This document shows, piece after piece, positions 6,702-12,871 of a stretch of DNA of 16,439 nucleotides. Position numbers and translations under genes: made by a program. Below the pieces are notes generated by a model. It saw nothing but the letters and a program-made list of their open reading frames with translations. It searched no databases and had not been told where the DNA came from. Each line of letters opens with the position of its first letter. Positions within the stretch are counted from its first letter, which is position 1. This DNA comes from Clostridia bacterium (lineage in GTDB: Bacteria; Bacillota; Clostridia; Oscillospirales; QAMX01), in NCBI GenBank assembly GCA_017547975.1, contig JAFYNU010000029.1:1-16439 (forward strand). Direction: 5' to 3'.

Positions 6702-8523
6702 TGAGTGTTCCCTCCTCTCGTTCCACGGTTTCCACCATGCTTTGGATTTCGTAAATGCGCTTATACATACCTTCAATTTCGATCAGTTCCTGGTGGGTGA
6801 CGCAGGCAGAAATCTTTCCATCCTCCAGAACGATGATCTTATCAGCCCCCGACAGGGTGCTGATGCGGTGAGAAATGATAAAGGTGGTAATGCCTTCACA
6901 CCGGGTATTCAGCTCTTCCCGGATCTTGGCATCGGTTTCGGTATCCACCGCCGACAGGGAGTCGTCAAAAATCAGAACGTCGTTGTCCTTCATCAGGGTC
7001 CGGGCAATGGCGACCCGCTGTTTCTGACCACCCGAAAGGGTAACGCCCCGTTCGCCCACCAGGGTTTCGTAGCCTTCTTCAAAGCTTTCGATAACGTCGT
7101 GCACCGAAGCCACCGCCGCCATTTCCCGGACACGCTCCGGTTCGGGCGTGGTGGAGGTGATACCGATGTTTTCCTCAATACTGCGGGAATAGAGGAAGGG
7201 CTCCTGAAGCACGATACCCACCCGGCTGCGCAGATAATGCCGGTCGATTTCCTTGATGTCCACGCCGCCGATGGTAATTTTACCCTCCTTGCAGTCGTAA
7301 AGCCGCTGGAGAAGCTGAACCAGGGTGGATTTGCCCGATCCGGTGGGCCCAAGGCTGGCCACAGTTTCCCCGGCCTTGGCGGTGACGCTGACGTTTTTGA
7401 GTACCGGAAGCGAATCGTAGGAGAAGGAAACGCCGTCAAACACGATGTCCGCCCGGATGGGAGGCTTTTTGGTGTTTTGAGGAGTTTCGTCCTTATATTC
7501 GCTGGTTTCAAAGAGAATTTCGTCCACACGCCCCATGGCGATGGACATTTTCGCCGCATCGGAAAGCACACGGCCAAGCTGGCGCAGAGGCCAGATCAGC
7601 ATACCGATGTAGGAGTTGAAGAGAAGGAAGTTGCCGTAGGACATATCCTTTTCAATCACGAAATACATGGCCCCCATCAGAGTCAGAGCTTGCTGTGCCA
7701 CGGCGGTAAAGTCGGAGAAGCTCCAGAAGAAGGCAAACATATTGTTGAGCTTTTTGCAGGCCGCGTAGAGCTTATCAATGGCATCCGAGAATTTTTGCCG
7801 TTCAAATTCCTGGCGGCCAAAGGCTCGCACCACCCGGACACCGGTGAGGTTTTCCTGCAATACAGTGGTCATGGCGCCATCGGCTTCGTCCACCACCTTA
7901 AACTGCTTGGCGGCATTCTTGTGGAATGCCCAGGAGAAGAAGATGGCAAAGGGCATCAGAACCAGCGACAGGAGGGTAAGCGCCAGGCTGACCCGGCCCA
8001 GGATGAATACCGCCACCAGGAGCATGAAGATCCCCCGGCAGAGCTCCACCAGCTGACCCGAAATGAAGCGGCGCACCGTTTCCACGTCGGTGGTGCAACG
8101 CTGAACCATATCACCGGTTTCGGCCTTGACGTGATAGTCAAAGGGCAGATTCTGAATGTGGGAATAGAGGGAGTCCTTGATGCGCCGCACGGTGTATTCC
8201 GAAGCGGTGTTCAGGAGTTTGGCCTGGAAGAAGCTGCAAACACCCCGAAGTCCCGTGATCAGCGCCAGGACTAAGGCGCAGAACCACAGGTTTGCGGCAA
8301 TAAATTCCTTACCGCCCATGGAACTGACCAGATTTACCACCATACCGGGAACTTCCATGTCCCCCCCGGTGATAATACGGTCAATGGTCCAGGAAGAGAT
8401 CAACGGTCCCACGTACTGCAGGGCCACGTTGGTAATCACCAAGAGAATCGCACCCACATAATGGAGCCGCTTTCCCTTCATGAAAAACCAGATTCTTCGC
8501 AGGCTTCCCTTGGAGGAGTTCAT
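6688..8523 (-). CDS. Heterodimeric ABC multidrug exporter, BmrC/YheI-like half-transporter
   Basis: A 611-residue half-transporter with six membrane helices (for example LHYVGAILLVITNVALQYVG and GIFMLLVAVFILGRVSLALT) followed by an ATPase domain. Walker A is GPTGSGKST (392-400), the signature is canonical LSGGQKQ (from 496), Walker B is LIFDDSLSAVD and the H-loop FIISHRIST. The catalytic Glu after Walker B is replaced by Asp521, as in BmrC/YheI-type subunits, so one of the two ATP sites of the complex should be slow or inactive. The start at 8523 has AAGGAG 9 nt upstream. The reading frame stays open upstream to 8721, but that stretch contains the terminator and ribosome binding site, so it is not coding. 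Expression is probably controlled by the leader-peptide attenuator at 8584-8752. The next gene encodes the partner subunit. Confidence 0.93.
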   Translation of the reverse strand: MNSSKGSLRRIWFFMKGKRLHYVGAILLVITNVALQYVGPLISSWTIDRIITGGDMEVPGMVVNLVSSMGGKEFIAANLWFCALVLALITGLRGVCSFFQAKLLNTASEYTVRRIKDSLYSHIQNLPFDYHVKAETGDMVQRCTTDVETVRRFISGQLVELCRGIFMLLVAVFILGRVSLALTLLSLVLMPFAIFFSWAFHKNAAKQFKVVDEADGAMTTVLQENLTGVRVVRAFGRQEFERQKFSDAIDKLYAACKKLNNMFAFFWSFSDFTAVAQQALTLMGAMYFVIEKDMSYGNFLLFNSYIGMLIWPLRQLGRVLSDAAKMSIAMGRVDEILFETSEYKDETPQNTKKPPIRADIVFDGVSFSYDSLPVLKNVSVTAKAGETVASLGPTGSGKSTLVQLLQRLYDCKEGKITIGGVDIKEIDRHYLRSRVGIVLQEPFLYSRSIEENIGITSTTPEPERVREMAAVASVHDVIESFEEGYETLVGERGVTLSGGQKQRVAIARTLMKDNDVLIFDDSLSAVDTETDAKIREELNTRCEGITTFIISHRISTLSGADKIIVLEDGKISACVTHQELIEIEGMYKRIYEIQSMVETVEREEGTLNAQN

Positions 8524-8583
8524 ACGAATCCTCTCCTTTCTATAACATAAATTTTTAAACGAGATGAACGAGCAGGGGGAAAC

Positions 8584-8615
8584 AAAAAAGCCCCTGGCTT
8601 GCGTCTGCCGGGGGC
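8584..8615 (-). terminator. Attenuator terminator upstream of the exporter genes
   Basis: On the minus strand GCCCC (8611-8615) pairs with GGGGC (8590-8594). After one C-A mismatch, GGC pairs with GCC around an 8-nt loop (AGACGCAA), and six T follow (8584-8589). It lies inside the transcribed leader, 61 nt before the BmrC-like start codon, so it would abort transcription unless the competing antiterminator forms. Confidence 0.85.
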
Positions 8616-8689
8616 ACGTTACCCATTTTCTGCTCCGGGACAGACGCATTGCGCCTTCTGCCCCGCAATACTGGCAATTATTGCAGTAT
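8584..8689 (-). promoter_or_regulatory. Leader RNA attenuator with competing antiterminator and anti-antiterminator stems
   Basis: Four stems can be drawn in the minus-strand RNA. (1) A hairpin with arms 8684-8689+8681-8683 and 8675-8677+8668-8673 holds the leader stop codon TAA in its loop. (2) An anti-antiterminator pairs GGGGCAG (8658-8664) with CTGTCCC (8637-8643). (3) An antiterminator pairs TGCGTCTGTC (8639-8648) with GGCAGACGCA (8600-8609), 10 bp with one G-U pair. (4) The terminator is at 8584-8615. Stem 3 consumes the loop and inner stem of 4, and stem 2 consumes the 5' arm of 3. A ribosome stalled at the end of the leader peptide should block stems 1 and 2, favour 3 and allow read-through into the exporter genes. 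The pairings are seen in the sequence; the mechanism is inferred by analogy with bmrB-bmrCD. Confidence 0.75.
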
Positions 8690-8752
8690 ATTCTCAAGGC
8701 AGAGATTGCCGCTATTTTCACTATAACTTACTTTCAAAACGATATTGCGCAC
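8678..8752 (-). CDS. Leader peptide of the exporter attenuator (24 aa)
   Basis: A short reading frame starting with GTG at 8752 and ending with TAA at 8678-8680, 24 codons. It begins MRNIVLKVSYS and ends NLCLENILQ. A near-perfect ribosome binding site AAAGGAGG (8761-8768) lies 8 nt before the start, and the consensus promoter is about 40 nt upstream. Such a strong initiation site in front of so short a frame, followed directly by antiterminator and terminator stems, marks it as a cis-acting sensor of translation rather than a functional product. Stalling of ribosomes on it, for example by ribosome-targeting antibiotics, would switch on the transporter genes. The peptide has no run of a single amino acid, so control by charged tRNA is less likely. 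I know no family for it. A 7-bp inverted repeat (8740-8746 and 8774-8780) frames its start region. Confidence 0.75.
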   Translation of the reverse strand: MRNIVLKVSYSENSGNLCLENILQ

Positions 8753-8800
8753 AAACTCCGCCTCCTTTCACTGAATATCGGTCTTCCGACCACGATTTAT

Positions 8801-8829
8801 AGCATATCACATTGTTTTCGCCCTGTCAA
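8801..8829 (-). promoter_or_regulatory. Promoter of the leader peptide and exporter genes
   Basis: On the minus strand, TTGACA (8824-8829), a 17-nt spacer and TATGCT (8801-8806) with TG at the extended -10 position. The start point would be near 8794. Constitutive strength here fits control by attenuation further downstream. Confidence 0.88.
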
Positions 8830-8924
8830 GTGGGGTATATGAATATTTTTACTTTTACCTCCTGCGCCCTCTCACAAGGGCGGAAAACTTCTGTTACCCC
8901 GTCCTTCCGCAGGCAAGATAGCTT
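8830..8924. other. Spacer between esterase gene and exporter promoter
   Basis: About 95 nt with no gene. It contains a 6-bp hairpin CGCCCT/AGGGCG (8865-8882) with a 6-nt loop but no T-run, so it is at best a weak terminator for the SGNH gene. An isolated AGGAGG follows on the minus strand but has no start codon at a usable distance. Confidence 0.5.
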
Positions 8925-10022
8925 CTAATTCTTCAAAATTCCTACCAGTACAAGTTCAAACGTACACCCTTTACAATAGGGACCGTATTCCGGGGGCAGC
9001 ACTTCAATTTCCAACGTGTGACTGCCGTTTTCCAATCCTTTTACCAGAAGATTCGTCTTCAGCCAGGTGTAATCATCCATCCATTCGGTTCTTCTGTCAT
9101 CGCTCCTATGCCACTCGCCGCCATCCACTCTCCAGCGGAAATCGGTGGACATTTTCCCAAAGCTTACGGTCAGTACCACACCGGTTCCTTCAAAGCTCCC
9201 CTTCAAGGACGAGCCGTAACAGGTGCTGGACAGTACCCTGTCAACCAGGGGTCTATCCAGGCAGCGATAGAGTCTCCAATACCCATTTCGTTCCAGCTTT
9301 TCCAGAGGAAGGCATTCCGCAAATTCCCAGTTATCGGCGTACAAGGGTTCGATAGGCCACACGGTCTCATTTTCGCATTTTGCCTCCAGCATTCTTTCCA
9401 ACAGGGCACAGACGGGTTCACTGTAAAACCGGCTTCCCACGTGGGCGGGATGCAGTCCGTCGGGCAGCCACTCTTCCCATCTCAAAACGCCCCTCTTGAC
9501 ACAATCCAGGGCATAGCTCGACATAAACACAGAGGAGATGCCGTAATAGTCTGCCAGCTCCTCAAATTCCGTAATGGTAGCCGGGAACTTTCCGGCCAGC
9601 ATATCCCGCAAAAAATCTCCGGCGTAGGTGTAGGTGATCACCAGGTCGGCTTCGGTATTATTGGCCAGCTTTCGGATCAGGCCTTCACGGCTGGCATTGC
9701 GCACTGCCGTTTCCGCCCCGCCGTCATTTACGGCATACTCAATAAAGATAATATCGCACCCCCGGTCGATCAGATCCCGCTGGGCGCGGAATACCGCATA
9801 GTCGGACCCGGTGGCACCGATTGCCGCATTCTCCACATCCACAATCACATCGGGGTATTCACTGATGAACCAGCTGGTCACGTATTCGCTCCAGCGTTCT
9901 CTGCCTCTGGGATCGGTAATAGAGCCGCCGATGAAGCCTATGGTCACGTGTTTCTTTTCCTTGACCGCGCGATAAAAATGATTTCCGTTGCTTCTGAACT
10001 TGTAATAGCAATCCGCCTTCAT
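8925..10022 (-). CDS. SGNH/GDSL-type hydrolase with extra C-terminal domain
   Basis: A 365-residue protein whose first 210 residues carry the SGNH esterase blocks: Ser34 in GFIGGSITDP, Gly69 in AAIGATGS, Asn99 in YAVND, and the Asp188/His191 pair in DGLHP. The likely reaction is hydrolysis of an ester, such as an acetyl or acyl group on a carbohydrate. The remaining 150 residues (from about YWRLYRCLDRPLVDRVLSS) look like a beta-sandwich (GVVLTVSFGKMSTDFRWRVDGG, LENGSHTLEIEVLP) of a kind seen beside carbohydrate-active esterases. There is no signal peptide, so it is probably cytosolic. The start at 10022 has GGAGG 8 nt upstream; the in-frame ATG at 10061 has no ribosome binding site. It lies 59 nt after the M23 peptidase gene and may be partly co-transcribed with it. 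Substrate unknown. Confidence 0.87.
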   Translation of the reverse strand: MKADCYYKFRSNGNHFYRAVKEKKHVTIGFIGGSITDPRGRERWSEYVTSWFISEYPDVIVDVENAAIGATGSDYAVFRAQRDLIDRGCDIIFIEYAVNDGGAETAVRNASREGLIRKLANNTEADLVITYTYAGDFLRDMLAGKFPATITEFEELADYYGISSVFMSSYALDCVKRGVLRWEEWLPDGLHPAHVGSRFYSEPVCALLERMLEAKCENETVWPIEPLYADNWEFAECLPLEKLERNGYWRLYRCLDRPLVDRVLSSTCYGSSLKGSFEGTGVVLTVSFGKMSTDFRWRVDGGEWHRSDDRRTEWMDDYTWLKTNLLVKGLENGSHTLEIEVLPPEYGPYCKGCTFELVLVGILKN

Positions 10023-10073
10023 AGTTATTTCCTCCGCTAAAAATGGACGTTTTCTGTTCATTCTGTTAATTGA

Positions 10074-10079
10074 ATTATA
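10074..10079 (-). promoter_or_regulatory. Possible -10 element for the SGNH hydrolase gene
   Basis: A perfect TATAAT on the minus strand, about 50 nt before the start codon. The -35 region at 17-18 nt spacing is poor (CTGTAT), so this is a weak or activator-dependent promoter, or chance. Confidence 0.35.
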
Positions 10080-10081
10080 CT

Positions 10082-11512
10082 TTACGGCCGCGCCATATAC
10101 AGGAAGGGATTGACCTGTACTCCGTTTTTCCGCACTTCAAAATGGCAATGGGGTCCCGTGGAACGGCCGGTATTTCCAGAAAGGGCAATGGCTTCCCCCT
10201 TCACCACCCGATCGCCCACATTCACCAGGAGTTTGCTGTTGTGGGCATAATAGGTGACGAATCCGTTCTGGTGGTCAATCACCACCACCTTGCCGTAGGC
10301 GCCGTTGCCAATGATGCCGGAGGATTTCACAACCCCATCCGCCGCCGCATAAACGTAGGTCCCTTCGGGCACCACGAAGTCCACGCCGGTGTGGTAGTCC
10401 CGCCCCCCAAACAGAGTACGGTAGCCAAATTCACTGGAAATCCGGGCATTATCCACCGGATGATAAAACATCTTCCCGGTGTCCTTGCGTACTCCCTTCA
10501 GGTGTACCGCCGCCACCGGTTCCCGGATAACGGTTTCGGAAAGCACTTCTTTTTCGATCACCTTTCCATTTTGCACCGTCAGAATTGCCATCACTTCCGA
10601 AAGCCCCGAAGTTCCTTCGGTCCGAACCCCCTCTTCCCCCACCAGGAGGGTACGGGTATTCTTATAGGTCACGTCAAAGGGAATCGTTTCGGTATAGGTG
10701 GTTCGGAAGGAATAGGTCACGTCAAACACCCGATCCGGGGCAGAAACAACAATTTCATCCCCTCTTTTGTAATCCGAAAGGGGTTTTTCCGGGTTGTAGC
10801 TTATGAGAGTTGCCTCGTCCAGGGAGAAATACTCCATTACGTCCTGGTAGTCTTCCCCCACCTTCAGCTTGTAGCTCTGGGTAACCCCATCCGTCTCTTC
10901 CAAGGCGGTATATAGCTCATCCGGGGTGATAAACTCATCCTCGACGGACAGGCGGATCTCCTCCCGGAGATTTCCGGTAACCGTCACCTCCGATGCCCAG
11001 CCATATTCCTTCGCTACAACGTCCCGGTATTCCTCCACCTTAGTCCTGGCTTCTTCCACCTCGTCCTGGACAATGGTTCCCAGCAGTCTTTCCCCAAGCC
11101 AAAAAGCATAGCGGCGTTCATAGGCAACCGGACTGCACGCCAGGATCTCGTCCTGGATCTCCCCGGCATCATCAATGGCAAAACCGGGGACAATCGCCAG
11201 CGAAAGCGTGGGTTCCTCGGCCAAAAGCTCGGTATCCAGGTCTTCTTCCGCTTCGGCCTTCAATTCCTCCAGGGTGGACGAATAGCTTTCCAGATCCTTT
11301 GCACAGGCAATCCGTTCTCCCTCCACCGTGAGAGCCACGGCCGGTTTCATACCAAGACCGAAAAACAGCAAAATCGAGGCCGCCACCAGAAGGGTCGTTC
11401 CCAAAAGGCGGGATTTTCCCCGCCGTTTCAGGTTATCCTGGTATTGGCGTTCCGCATCCCGGTTCTCTTCTATTTCATCCCACGCCAGGTGGTATAGCTG
11501 TTTTCTTTTCAT
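10082..11512 (-). CDS. Membrane-anchored M23 peptidase with G5 domain
   Basis: A 476-residue zinc metallopeptidase expected to cut peptidoglycan cross-bridges or stem peptides outside the membrane. A basic, charged N-terminus is followed by one membrane helix (about residues 36-60, LLGTTLLVAASILLFFGLG). A long extracytoplasmic region contains a possible LysM-like segment (about 210-255, LKVGEDYQDVMEYFSLDEAT) and a G5 domain (about 265-340, ending VIREPVAAVHLKG). The C-terminal M23 domain is complete: His374 and Asp378 in HTGVD, His424 in YYAHN, and His455-Cys-His457 in PHCHFEV. I chose 11512 (MKRKQLYH), with AAGGA 11 nt upstream; 11539 is possible but has a poorer site. A perfect consensus promoter lies about 50 nt upstream. 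The architecture resembles sporulation or cell-wall-remodelling M23 proteins of Clostridia, but nothing here ties it to sporulation. Confidence 0.93.
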   Translation of the reverse strand: MKRKQLYHLAWDEIEENRDAERQYQDNLKRRGKSRLLGTTLLVAASILLFFGLGMKPAVALTVEGERIACAKDLESYSSTLEELKAEAEEDLDTELLAEEPTLSLAIVPGFAIDDAGEIQDEILACSPVAYERRYAFWLGERLLGTIVQDEVEEARTKVEEYRDVVAKEYGWASEVTVTGNLREEIRLSVEDEFITPDELYTALEETDGVTQSYKLKVGEDYQDVMEYFSLDEATLISYNPEKPLSDYKRGDEIVVSAPDRVFDVTYSFRTTYTETIPFDVTYKNTRTLLVGEEGVRTEGTSGLSEVMAILTVQNGKVIEKEVLSETVIREPVAAVHLKGVRKDTGKMFYHPVDNARISSEFGYRTLFGGRDYHTGVDFVVPEGTYVYAAADGVVKSSGIIGNGAYGKVVVIDHQNGFVTYYAHNSKLLVNVGDRVVKGEAIALSGNTGRSTGPHCHFEVRKNGVQVNPFLYMARP

Positions 11513-11567
11513 GTAAACGACAATCCTTCCGTGTCCCATGATTTCATCCCATGGGAAAACCGACCTT

Positions 11568-11596
11568 ATTATAGTATCCTTCGTTCAACTTGTCAA
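11568..11596 (-). promoter_or_regulatory. Consensus promoter of the M23 peptidase gene
   Basis: On the minus strand, TTGACA (11591-11596), exactly 17 nt, then TATAAT (11568-11573): a full match to the housekeeping consensus. Transcription should start near 11561. Confidence 0.93.
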
Positions 11597-11647
11597 GCAA
11601 ACGGCCGGTTGGATAGGGTTTTTTCCCCTTTTTGCAGTGCAAATTTC

Positions 11648-11676
11648 TTTACAAAGGGGGTTCAGAATGGTATAAT
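11648..11676 (+). promoter_or_regulatory. Promoter of the desulfurase-thiI-cinA-cysE-cysS unit
   Basis: TTTACA (11648-11653), 17-nt spacer, TATAAT (11671-11676) with TG at the extended -10 position. Transcription would start near 11683, leaving a leader of about 64 nt. It is divergent from the M23 promoter, with about 50 nt between the two -35 boxes. No T-box or riboswitch fits in so short a leader. Confidence 0.9.
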
Positions 11677-11746
11677 AGGTTATGAATGGTATTTTGGCGT
11701 TTCGTATGCCCCGCCATTCGAATTGATTGACTGTGAGGTCTCATTT

Positions 11747-12871
11747 TTGATTTATCTGGACAATGCCGCAACCACCCGTCCCTCCGTCGCTGCCATCCGA
11801 GCGGCAAACGAGGCGATGGAACAGGTTTATTATAATCCCTCCTCCCTGCATATGGGAGGGTTGGAAGCCGAAAAGCTACTCCGCACCGCCCGCCGTCAGG
11901 TGGCCGATGCCCTGGGGGCATCCTCCGACGAAATACTCTTCACCTCCGGCGGAACCGAAGGAGATAATCTGGTGCTTCACACCGCCCTTGCCTCCCGGGT
12001 ACGGCACGTGATCGTCAGTGCCATGGAGCACGACGCGATTCTGGCCCCCGCCAAGGCCCTGGAAGCTACAGGCGTATCGGTTTCCTACGCCATGCCAAAC
12101 AGCCAGGGAATCGTTACGCCGGAGGAAATCGCTTCCCATCTTCGCCCCGACACCGGGTTGGTCTCCCTGATGCTGGTGAACAACGAAACCGGTTCCATCC
12201 AGCCCATCCGGGAGGTGGCCGCCATGCTGAAACGCAAAAAGAGTAAGGCCCTTTTCCACACCGACGCGGTACAGGGTTTTTTGAAAACCGAATTCATCCC
12301 CTCCCGCATGGGGGTAGATCTTGCCACCGTCAGCGCCCACAAAATTCATGGCATCAAGGGTGCCGGTGCTCTTTGGCACAAAAAGGAGGTCCGGATTCGT
12401 CCCATGATCCTTGGCGGCGGCCAGGAAAAGGGAATCCGCTCCGGTACCGAAGCCATGCCTGCCCTGGCGGCATTCGGTGCCGCCTGCGAAGAAGGGAAAC
12501 GTGAATTCGCCACCCGGCTGGCTCACGTGCGGGAGTTACATGAATATGGCATTGACCTTCTGTCGGCCATTCCGGAGGTGGAGCTTCTCCCCTTTGCCAA
12601 CCAATCTCCCTACCTGATTGCCCTGTCTTTGCCGGGATACAAAAGCGAGGTATGCCTCCACGCCCTGGGAACCCACGGAATCTGCGTTTCCTCCGGTGCC
12701 GCCTGCGCCAAGGGAAAAATCAGCCACGTACTTTCCGCCGTGGGGATTGATCACCGTCACGCCGATGCCTACCTTCGCATCAGCCTGTCCCACGAAAATA
12801 CGAAAGAAGAAATCAGCGCCCTGGCAGAAGCCCTGAAGGCCGTTTTGCCGACGCTTTTGAGGATTGAATAA
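11747..12871 (+). CDS. Cysteine desulfurase (NifS/IscS family, probably dedicated to ThiI)
   Basis: A PLP-dependent enzyme that takes sulfur from cysteine as an enzyme persulfide and releases alanine. The start is TTG at 11747, reading (M)IYLDNAATTRPS, with GAGG (11735-11738) 8 nt upstream; the frame is open further upstream but that part crosses the promoter. At 374 residues it is normal length. Visible motifs are EHDAI (His95), HTDAVQG, the PLP lysine in SAHKIHGIKG (Lys199) and the catalytic cysteine in SSGAACAKG (Cys320). It is followed with a 1-nt overlap (TAATG) by thiI, the same arrangement as the NifZ-ThiI pair of Bacillus subtilis. The likely job is therefore to feed sulfur to ThiI for 4-thiouridine, rather than general Fe-S cluster assembly; no iscU or sufU is nearby. 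Confidence 0.94.
   Translation: MIYLDNAATTRPSVAAIRAANEAMEQVYYNPSSLHMGGLEAEKLLRTARRQVADALGASSDEILFTSGGTEGDNLVLHTALASRVRHVIVSAMEHDAILAPAKALEATGVSVSYAMPNSQGIVTPEEIASHLRPDTGLVSLMLVNNETGSIQPIREVAAMLKRKKSKALFHTDAVQGFLKTEFIPSRMGVDLATVSAHKIHGIKGAGALWHKKEVRIRPMILGGGQEKGIRSGTEAMPALAAFGAACEEGKREFATRLAHVRELHEYGIDLLSAIPEVELLPFANQSPYLIALSLPGYKSEVCLHALGTHGICVSSGAACAKGKISHVLSAVGIDHRHADAYLRISLSHENTKEEISALAEALKAVLPTLLRIE

Noticed and set aside
6702..6776. Upstream ATG at 6776 for the BmrD-like gene
   Set aside because: It would overlap the partner gene by 89 nt, and the added 25 residues are unlike the family. The ATG at 6701 has GAGGAGGG at 9 nt.
6634..8274. 546-codon open frame on the plus strand opposite the BmrC-like gene
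   Set aside because: Same reasons: antisense to a confident gene, no ribosome binding site of note, no family resemblance.
8524..8721. Upstream in-frame extension of the BmrC-like gene to a GTG at 8721
   Set aside because: The extension runs through the terminator hairpin, its T-run and the AAGGAG that serves the start at 8523. The added 66 residues do not resemble an exporter N-terminus.
8865..8882. CGCCCT/AGGGCG hairpin as a terminator for the SGNH hydrolase gene
   Set aside because: Only 6 bp and no T-run on either strand, so intrinsic termination is not supported.
11531..11746. Upstream in-frame ATG at 11531 for the cysteine desulfurase
   Set aside because: The 72 added codons cross both divergent promoters. 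The conserved IYLDNAATT start of the family is reached directly from the TTG at 11747, which has its own GAGG.
11683..11746. T-box or other riboswitch ahead of the cysteine-related unit
   Set aside because: The leader is about 64 nt, too short for a T-box or SAM-type riboswitch, and has no terminator stem.
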